Origin: Lentzea aerocolonigenes
GTDB lineage: Bacteria > Actinomycetota > Actinomycetes > Mycobacteriales > Pseudonocardiaceae
Assembly: GCF_000955955.1 (NCBI RefSeq)
Contig: NZ_JYJG01000328.1
Span: 1-7,022, forward strand
Reading direction: 5' to 3'
DNA length: 7,022 nt
The translations under genes were made by a program, and so were the position numbers. Below are positions 1 through 4,600 of this stretch, piece after piece. The notes under the pieces are model-generated. The model was not told the origin of the DNA. It saw only the letters and a list, made by a program, of their open reading frames with translations, and did not search any database. The first letter of the stretch is position 1. Each line of letters starts with the position of its first letter.

Positions 1-1673
1 GCTATATCGTCGTCCTGAAGAACACCATGACCCAGTCGGAGGTCGGCGGCCGCGCCGGTGAGCTGGCCGGGAAGTACGGCGGCAGGATCGGGTTCACCTA
101 CAAGGCCGCGTTCAAGGGCTTCTCCGCCACCATGTCGGCCAAGCAGGCCAAGCGCCTCGCCGCCGACCCGGCCGTGGCCTATGTGGAGCAGGACCGCACC
201 GTGCAGGTCCTGACCGACCAGCTCAACCCGCCGTCGTGGGGCCTGGACCGCGTCGACCAGGCGGATCTGCCGCTGAACAACAAGTACAGCTACAGCACGG
301 ACGCGTCGAACGTCACCGCGTACGTGATCGACACCGGCATCAACTACAACCACACCGACTTCGGCGGGCGCGCGACGTTCGGGTTCGACGCGTTCACCGA
401 CGGCCAGAACGGCAAGGACTGCATGGGTCACGGCACCCACGTGTCCGGAACCGTTGGCGGCGCGACGTTCGGTGTCGCCAAGAACGTGAAGCTCAAGGCC
501 GTCCGGGTGCTCAACTGCCAGGGCGGCGGATCCGTGTCCACCGAGGCCGCTGGTGTGGACTGGGTGACCGCGAACGCCGTCCTGCCGGCGGTCGCGAACA
601 TGAGCCTCTACACCGGAACCGCGAACGAGCCGAGCCGTGTGCTCGACGACGCCGTGCGCGCGTCGATCTCTCACGGCGTCACGTACGTGGTGGCGGCGGG
701 CAACTTCAACGACGACTCGTGCAAGTACTCGCCGCAGCGCGTCACCGAGACGATCAACGTCATGGCGACCGCCCGCACCGACGCCCGCGCGTCGTTCTCG
801 TCGTACGGCACGTGCAGCGACCTGTTCGCGCCCGGCCAGGACATCATTTCCGCGTCGTACAACAACAACACCGGCTTGGCCACGATGAGCGGCACGTCCA
901 TGGCCTCGCCGCACGTCGCCGGCGCGGCCGCGTTGTACTTGGCGGACAACCCGTCCAAGACGCCGGCCGAGGTGCAGGCGGCGATCAAGGCCGCGGCCAC
1001 GCCGAACAAGGTCACCAGCCCTGGTGCCAACTCGGCGAACCTGTTGCTGCGCACCAACTCCGGTGGTGTTCCCGGCGTCTCCGTGACCAACCCCGGCGCG
1101 CAGACGACCGCCCTCGACGGTTCGGTGTCGCTCCAGCTGTCGGCCTCCGGTGGTACCGCGCCGTACACGTGGTCCGCGACCGGGCTGCCGGCCGGTCTGT
1201 CGATCAGCTCTTCGGGTCTTGTTTCGGGCACGGCTTCCGTTGCGGGCACGTACAACGTGACGGCGACGGCCACCGCTTCCGCAGGTGGTTCGGGCAGTGC
1301 TTCGTTCACGTGGACGGTCGGCGCGGCCTCGTGCGGCACGCAGACCAACGGCACCGACGTGGCGATCCCGGACAACTCCACGGTGTCGTCGTCGATCGTC
1401 GTCTCCGGCTGCACCGGCACCGCGTCGGCGTCCAGCAAGGTCGAGGTGCACATCAAGCACACCTACCGGGGTGACCTGGTGGTGGACCTGGTCGCACCGG
1501 ACGGTTCGGCGTACAACCTGAGCAACCGCTCGGGTGGCAGCGCGGACGACATCGACCAGACGTTCACGGTCAACCTGTCGTCCGAGGCCCGCAACGGAAC
1601 CTGGAAGCTCCAGGTCAGGGACGCGGCGACGGCTGACGTCGGAACGATCGACACCTGGAGCCTGACCCTGTGA
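1..1673 (+). CDS. Secreted subtilisin-like serine protease (S8, aqualysin/proteinase K type), 5' partial
   Basis: The frame is already open at base 3 (YIVVLKNTM), so the signal peptide and the start of the propeptide lie upstream. Numbering from the ATG at 27: an inhibitor I9 propeptide spans about residues 1-60. The mature enzyme probably starts near residue 65-72 (NPPSWGLDRVDQ resembles aqualysin I). The catalytic triad is Asp102 (VIDTG), His135 (GHGTHVSG) and Ser291 (GTSMASPHVAG), with oxyanion Asn226 (VVAAGN). Cys132/Cys164 and Cys232/Cys263 sit at the spacing of the two aqualysin I disulfides, as I recall them. Residues 350-430 form a putative Ig-like (He_PIG-type) domain rich in Ser, Thr, Gly and Ala. 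Residues 436-548 look like a proprotein-convertase P-domain (HTYRGDLVVDLVAPDG and the terminal DTWSLTL). It should be an extracellular endoprotease that degrades protein for nutrition. One oddity is SLYTG where the family has SLGGG. The stop at 1671-1673 lies inside the 3' end of the opposing CPBP gene. Confidence 0.96.
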   Translation, partial: YIVVLKNTMTQSEVGGRAGELAGKYGGRIGFTYKAAFKGFSATMSAKQAKRLAADPAVAYVEQDRTVQVLTDQLNPPSWGLDRVDQADLPLNNKYSYSTDASNVTAYVIDTGINYNHTDFGGRATFGFDAFTDGQNGKDCMGHGTHVSGTVGGATFGVAKNVKLKAVRVLNCQGGGSVSTEAAGVDWVTANAVLPAVANMSLYTGTANEPSRVLDDAVRASISHGVTYVVAAGNFNDDSCKYSPQRVTETINVMATARTDARASFSSYGTCSDLFAPGQDIISASYNNNTGLATMSGTSMASPHVAGAAALYLADNPSKTPAEVQAAIKAAATPNKVTSPGANSANLLLRTNSGGVPGVSVTNPGAQTTALDGSVSLQLSASGGTAPYTWSATGLPAGLSISSSGLVSGTASVAGTYNVTATATASAGGSGSASFTWTVGAASCGTQTNGTDVAIPDNSTVSSSIVVSGCTGTASASSKVEVHIKHTYRGDLVVDLVAPDGSAYNLSNRSGGSADDIDQTFTVNLSSEARNGTWKLQVRDAATADVGTIDTWSLTL

Positions 1674-2400
1674 GGTAGGCGGCGAGCACCAACGCGCTGA
1701 AGGTGACCAGTTGCGCCCCGATGAACGCGTCGGGGCGCAGCGTCACGAACATCCGCACGAACGCGTCGTGCCCCGCGTGGAACCCGACGCCGAGCCACAG
1801 CGACCCGCTCACCACCCGGCAGGTCGCCAGCATCAGCCCGAACCCGGCCGCCATCACCGCGTAGACCAGCCGTTCGGTCAACGTGTTCGCGCCGCCGTGC
1901 GAGAAGACGTGGATCGACCCGAAGATCAGCGAGGTGACCACGACGGTCGCCCAGGCCGGCATCTTCTCGCGCAGGTTGGCGAAGATGTAGCCGCGGAACA
2001 CCAGCTCCTCCGGGAATCCCTGGGCCAGCAACGTGCTCGCGGCGAGCGAGACGATCACGGCCGGCATGCCCACCTCGGCGGCAGCACTCCAGTCCACTCC
2101 CCAGTCCGCGAAGCCCAGCCAGACGCTCACCGCTCCTCCCAGCAGCGCCACCACGACGGCGATCGCGATGCCCGACAGCAGCAACGGCGTTGTGGTGCGG
2201 TCGAACCTGACGAGATCCTGCGGTTTGCGGTCGAGGCGCCGCCGCAGCAGGCGCACCAGGCCGAACACGGCCGCCGACGCCGCCAGGCCCCCGACGACCA
2301 TCGGCACCGGCATCGGCAGCGATGCCGTCGCGAGCTGAACCAGTACGCCGACGATCAGGATCGTGGCGACGAAACCCAGTAATGCCAACATGATTCGCAT
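1615..2400 (-). CDS. CPBP (CAAX/Abi) family intramembrane glutamic protease
   Basis: This 261-residue polytopic membrane protein belongs to the CPBP family, which includes Rce1-type CAAX proteases and bacteriocin-immunity proteins. Hydrophobic segments lie at about residues 4-27, 31-48, 72-96, 112-127, 149-161, 178-195 and 226-243. The three family motifs are present: Glu131-Glu132 with Arg136 (EELVFRGY), Phe160 with His164 (FGSIH), and His208 with Asp212 (HAGHD, the HxxxB motif). The ATG at 2400 is chosen because the frame upstream of it loses third-position GC bias; the ATG at 2391 is an alternative with AGG about 10 bases upstream. Codon 7 is TTA (2380-2382), the only one I see in the window. 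The last 19 codons plus the stop are antisense to the end of the subtilase gene and give a basic, Pro/Arg/Ser-rich tail. The gene is transcribed away from the two-component operon. Its substrate is unknown. Confidence 0.9.
   Translation of the reverse strand: MRIMLALLGFVATILIVGVLVQLATASLPMPVPMVVGGLAASAAVFGLVRLLRRRLDRKPQDLVRFDRTTTPLLLSGIAIAVVVALLGGAVSVWLGFADWGVDWSAAAEVGMPAVIVSLAASTLLAQGFPEELVFRGYIFANLREKMPAWATVVVTSLIFGSIHVFSHGGANTLTERLVYAVMAAGFGLMLATCRVVSGSLWLGVGFHAGHDAFVRMFVTLRPDAFIGAQLVTFSALVLAAYLTGSGSRCRSFRRQPSPRP
1712..1739 (+). terminator. GC-rich stem-loop, candidate terminator of the subtilase, inside the opposing CDS
   Basis: The left arm at 1712-1721 (TGCGCCCCGA) and right arm at 1730-1739 (TCGGGGCGCA) are perfect reverse complements of 10 bases, separated by an 8-base loop. 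The stem begins 39 bases after the subtilase stop. No T-run follows it, which is common for actinomycete hairpin terminators but leaves the function unproven. The same bases encode about residues 221-230 of the opposing CPBP protease, so the hairpin would also form in that mRNA on the other strand. Confidence 0.5.
2380..2382 (-). promoter_or_regulatory. Rare TTA leucine codon at position 7 of the CPBP protease
   Basis: The CPBP gene opens ATG CGA ATC ATG TTG GCA TTA, so a TTA codon is the seventh codon (the fourth from the alternative ATG at 2391). In Streptomyces and relatives TTA codons are read by the late-expressed bldA tRNA and can tie translation to development. I saw no other in-frame TTA in the genes of this window. 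The codon is read directly; the regulatory role is inferred. Confidence 0.45.
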
Positions 2401-2461
2401 GCCTGGAGATCTTGTGAGCAACACGCCCGCAGCACATCCAGCCGCGGGCAGGCAGCAGACC

Positions 2462-2475
2462 ATGACCGAAGTCAT
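2462..2475. promoter_or_regulatory. Operator-like inverted repeat ATGAC-N4-GTCAT
   Basis: Perfect 5-base arms (2462-2466 and 2471-2475) flank CGAA. The site lies 25 bases upstream of the kinase start and covers the proposed -35. Dyads of this size suit a dimeric helix-turn-helix protein, and the NarL-type regulator encoded at 3603-4232 is the nearest candidate. The binding protein is inferred. Confidence 0.4.
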
Positions 2476-2476
2476 G

Positions 2477-2491
2477 GGTGAGGTACTCACC
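2477..2491. promoter_or_regulatory. Operator-like inverted repeat GGTGAG-N3-CTCACC
   Basis: Perfect 6-base arms (2477-2482 and 2486-2491) flank GTA. It begins two bases after the ATGAC-N4-GTCAT dyad and overlaps the proposed -10 of the kinase promoter. A bound protein would be expected to block that promoter. It could also form a small hairpin if transcribed, but the 3-base loop and short stem make a DNA-level operator more likely. Confidence 0.4.
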
Positions 2492-2499
2492 GAAGTCCG

Positions 2500-3606
2500 A
2501 TGTGCGCGAGCGGGCTTCTGGCTAGCGTCTCCGAAGTGCGTCCATTGCTGTTCACTGTGCTGTTCTGGGTCGTGGCACCGGCCGTGCTCGTCGTGCACCT
2601 GCTCGGCGCACCCACGTATCCGGCGTGGCTCGGGGTCGCGGCGATCGTGGGTTTGCTGGCCGTCGTGGTCGCGTTGTGGTTCGCGCTGCCGTGGGAGATC
2701 ACGACGACGCGCAGGGCGGTGAGCATCGCGTTCGTGATCGCGTGTGTGGTGCTGGGCGCTGTGGACGGCAGCGGGCTCGTCGCACCGTTGCTGCTCATCG
2801 GGCTCGGCAACGTCACACAGGTCTTCGGCACGCGGTGGGCGTTCGGCACACTCGCGGTCACTGTCGTGTTGTTCGTCGTGGGCGGGATGGTGATCTACGG
2901 CCAGGACTGGGTCACCGCGTTGCGCAGCGCCTCGACCTCTGCCGTGCTGTGTGCGTTCGGCATCAGCGTGGCCGCGGCGGTGCGCAAAGCCGTGCTGCAG
3001 GCAGAAGAGATCCGGCGGCTGGCGGTCGCCGAGGAACGTGCGCGCATGGCGAGGGAGATGCACGACTCGTTGGGCCACTACCTGACAGTGGTCAAGGTCG
3101 GGCTGGAGAACGCGGAACGGCTCCGGGAACGCGCGACGGACAAGGCGTGGGACGAGGTGCGGCAGGCCAAACTGCTGACCATGGAGGCGTTGACGGAGAC
3201 ACGACGGTCCGTGCGCGCGTTGCGCCCCCTCGTGCTGGACGGGCGACGGGGGAGTGACGCGCTGAGGGAGCTCGCCAGGACGTTCGACGGCCTGCGGGTC
3301 AGGCTGCAGGTGACGGGCCAGGAACGCGAGATCGGCCCGGACGCGGAGATCGTGCTGTACCGCGCGTTCCAGGAGGGCCTGACGAACGTCCTGCGCCACG
3401 CTCAGGCCGCCGAGGTGGTCGCCGAGCTGAGCTTCGCGCCGGACCGGGTCGTGCTGATGATCAGCGACGACGGCCGGGGCGCCGAGGCGGTGGACGGCTT
3501 CGGGCTCGTCGGGCTGGGGGAACGGGTGGAGGCGCTGGGAGGCGCGGTCACGGCGGGGAACCGGGCGGCCGGAGGGTTCGAGCTGCGGGTCGAGATCCCG
3601 GCATGA
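2500..3606 (+). CDS. Membrane sensor histidine kinase, DesK/NarX-type (HisKA_3)
   Basis: This 368-residue kinase should autophosphorylate on His188 and pass the phosphate to the regulator encoded next. The N-terminal part has 5-6 hydrophobic segments (about residues 15-35, 42-63, 74-88, 93-103, 113-131 and 146-160) with almost no extracytoplasmic domain, the layout of sensors that read the membrane itself. A short helical linker (161-182) leads to the HisKA_3 dimerization helix (MAREMHDSLGH, 183-193). The ATPase domain shows an N-box with Asn296 (FQEGLTNVLRHA), the G1 box DDGRG (323-327) and the G2 region GFGLVGL (333-339). The ATG at 2500 has no clear ribosome binding site; the in-frame GTG at 2536, which would still leave the first transmembrane segment whole, is an alternative. 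The stop overlaps the next start as ATGA. The ligand is not predictable. Confidence 0.94.
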   Translation: MCASGLLASVSEVRPLLFTVLFWVVAPAVLVVHLLGAPTYPAWLGVAAIVGLLAVVVALWFALPWEITTTRRAVSIAFVIACVVLGAVDGSGLVAPLLLIGLGNVTQVFGTRWAFGTLAVTVVLFVVGGMVIYGQDWVTALRSASTSAVLCAFGISVAAAVRKAVLQAEEIRRLAVAEERARMAREMHDSLGHYLTVVKVGLENAERLRERATDKAWDEVRQAKLLTMEALTETRRSVRALRPLVLDGRRGSDALRELARTFDGLRVRLQVTGQEREIGPDAEIVLYRAFQEGLTNVLRHAQAAEVVAELSFAPDRVVLMISDDGRGAEAVDGFGLVGLGERVEALGGAVTAGNRAAGGFELRVEIPA

Positions 3607-4232
3607 TCAGGGTGATGCTGGTCGACGACCAGGTGCTGATGCGGCGCGGGCTGCGGACGTTGCTCGACATCGAGGACGGCATCGAGGTCGTCGCCGAGGC
3701 CGCGAACGGCGAAGAGGCGCTCAACGCGATGGACTCACGCCCGGACGTCGCCCTCGTCGACGCGCGGATGCCGGTGATGGACGGCGTGGCGTTGATCGGG
3801 GCGCTGAAAGCCGATCATCCGGGCGTGGCGTGCATCGTGCTGACGACGTTCGAGGAGGACGAGTACATCTTCGGCGCGCTCAAGGCCGGCGCGCTCGGGT
3901 ACCTGCTGAAGGACACCTCGCCGGACGACCTGGTCGCGGCGATCCACAAGGTCGCTGCCGGGCAGATGATCCTGGACAGCCCCGTCGCGGCCCGGCTGGT
4001 CGCCGAGGTCGTCCAACCCGAGGTCACGTTCGCCGGCCACGAGCTGTTGTCCTCGCGCGAGTCGGACGTCGTGGAGCTGGTGGGCACCGGGGCGAGCAAC
4101 CGGGAGATTGCCGCGCGGCTGTACATCACCGAGGGCACGGTGAAGAACCACGTGTCGAGCGCGCTGCGCAAACTCGGGCTGCGGGACCGCACACAGCTCG
4201 CACTGGTGGTTCGGGAAAGATGGCGGGGGTGA
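3603..4232 (+). CDS. NarL/LuxR-family two-component response regulator
   Basis: This 209-residue DNA-binding response regulator has the usual family length. The receiver domain (about 1-120) has the acidic pair Asp8-Asp9, phosphoacceptor Asp53 (LVDARMP), switch Thr81 (IVLTTF) and Lys103 (LLKD). The C-terminal LuxR/GerE helix-turn-helix (about 148-206) carries LSSRESDVVELV, then SNREIAARLYITEGTVKNHV as the DNA-recognition unit. All residues needed for phosphorylation are intact. The ATG at 3603 overlaps the kinase stop by 4 bases, so translation is probably coupled and the two form a cognate pair. Its own stop overlaps the next GTG start as GTGA. Targets are unknown; the dyads at 2462-2491, in front of its own operon and the divergent CPBP gene, are the first place to look. 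Confidence 0.96.
   Translation: MIRVMLVDDQVLMRRGLRTLLDIEDGIEVVAEAANGEEALNAMDSRPDVALVDARMPVMDGVALIGALKADHPGVACIVLTTFEEDEYIFGALKAGALGYLLKDTSPDDLVAAIHKVAAGQMILDSPVAARLVAEVVQPEVTFAGHELLSSRESDVVELVGTGASNREIAARLYITEGTVKNHVSSALRKLGLRDRTQLALVVRERWRG
4213..4219 (+). promoter_or_regulatory. Ribosome binding site favouring the GTG start at 4229
   Basis: GGGAAAG lies 9 bases before the GTG at 4229. It abuts the ATG at 4220 with no spacer, so it cannot serve that start. Together with the GTGA overlap with the regulator stop, this favours GTG 4229 as the start of the helicase N-terminal piece. Confidence 0.45.
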
Positions 4233-4594
4233 ACGTTCCGGCTGTCCTGCGCACCCTGGCCCGGCTCAGTGCCGCCGAGCAGCCGCAGAAGGTCCAGCTC
4301 GACCTCAGCAAGGCGGCGGGCCTGCTGTGGTTCGGCGACCACGAGCCGGCGTGGCGGGCGATCACGACGACGCAGCAGGACCAGGAGTGGACCCCGATCA
4401 CCTGGACCGCGCCGCGGCACGAGCGCGAGAAGGTCCAGCACCTCGCCGCGTACGACGCGCTGCACCAAGAGGACCGGCTGCTGCGCCTGGGCTGGGCGTA
4501 TCTCACCGGACCCGCGGACATCGGTGGCCAGCGGCGGCGGGTGTGCCTGCCGTTGATCACGCGGCCGGTGCGGCTGCACCACGGCTGGGCCTGA
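4229..4594 (+). CDS. N-terminal piece of SF1 helicase-nuclease, ended by a frame break
   Basis: This 121-codon frame starts at GTG 4229, overlapping the regulator stop (GTGA). An ATG at 4220 in the same frame would overlap by 13 bases and lacks a spaced ribosome binding site. The protein begins MNVPAVLRTLARLSAAEQ and ends LITRPVRLHHGWA at a TGA (4592-4594). Third positions are strongly G/C up to that stop. The sequence then continues in the -1 frame with equally strong coding bias (LNYAFHVAGDVALFPLI), which reads as a natural continuation. The PLITRPVRL...VAGDVALFPLI stretch recalls the N-terminal region in front of the ATPase core of actinobacterial AAA/SF1 proteins, a comparison from memory. 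No catalytic motif is visible in this piece. It is therefore most likely the first part of the gene that continues to 6993, interrupted by a one-base loss or a sequencing error, and not an independent small protein. Confidence 0.7.
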   Translation: MNVPAVLRTLARLSAAEQPQKVQLDLSKAAGLLWFGDHEPAWRAITTTQQDQEWTPITWTAPRHEREKVQHLAAYDALHQEDRLLRLGWAYLTGPADIGGQRRRVCLPLITRPVRLHHGWA

Positions 4595-4600
4595 ACTACG
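4580..4600 (+). other. -1 frame break in the helicase gene
   Basis: At GGC TGG GCC TGA the upstream frame stops. Reading one base back (CTG at 4591-4593) continues the protein for 800 codons. One extra C in GGGCC would restore a single frame reading HHGWALNYAF. No canonical X XXY YYZ slippery heptamer lies at the junction in the upstream frame, which argues against programmed -1 frameshifting. The overlap CTGA mimics a coupled start, but CTG is a very rare bacterial start codon. Confidence 0.75.

Larger units (their letters stand above)
2401..2499. promoter_or_regulatory. Divergent promoter/operator region between CPBP protease and kinase operon
   Basis: This 99-base gap separates the divergent starts at 2400 (minus) and 2500 (plus) and must hold both promoters unless the starts are misplaced. 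It contains two adjacent perfect inverted repeats and a 9-base direct repeat (ACCGAAGTC at 2465-2473 and 2489-2497). A weak plus-strand promoter can be proposed: ATGACC (2462-2467) as -35, a 16-base spacer, and TACTCA (2484-2489) as -10. It would place transcription start within a few bases of the ATG at 2500, giving a nearly leaderless message, which fits the lack of a Shine-Dalgarno there. I could not identify a minus-strand promoter. Confidence 0.5.

Noticed and set aside
2401..2475. Longer CPBP protein starting at ATG 2463 or 2475 on the minus strand
   Set aside because: The added codons include ACA AGA TCT CCA, unlike genuine genes here, and would bury the divergent dyads in coding sequence.
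1615..3399. Long minus-strand open frame running from the CPBP gene across the kinase gene
   Set aside because: Only the part from 2400 down to 1615 has membrane-protease motifs and GC3 bias in that frame. The rest is antisense to a well-supported kinase and is rich in Arg/His/Pro, typical of a GC-rich shadow frame.
4327..4590. Extending the helicase body upstream to the ATG at 4327
   Set aside because: Before 4591 this frame gives an Ala/Arg/Gly/Pro-rich shadow sequence, while the frame starting at 4229 carries the coding bias.
4580..4600. Programmed -1 ribosomal frameshift
   Set aside because: The bases TGG GCC TGA offer no heptamer on which two tRNAs could re-pair one base back, so mutation or sequencing error is simpler.
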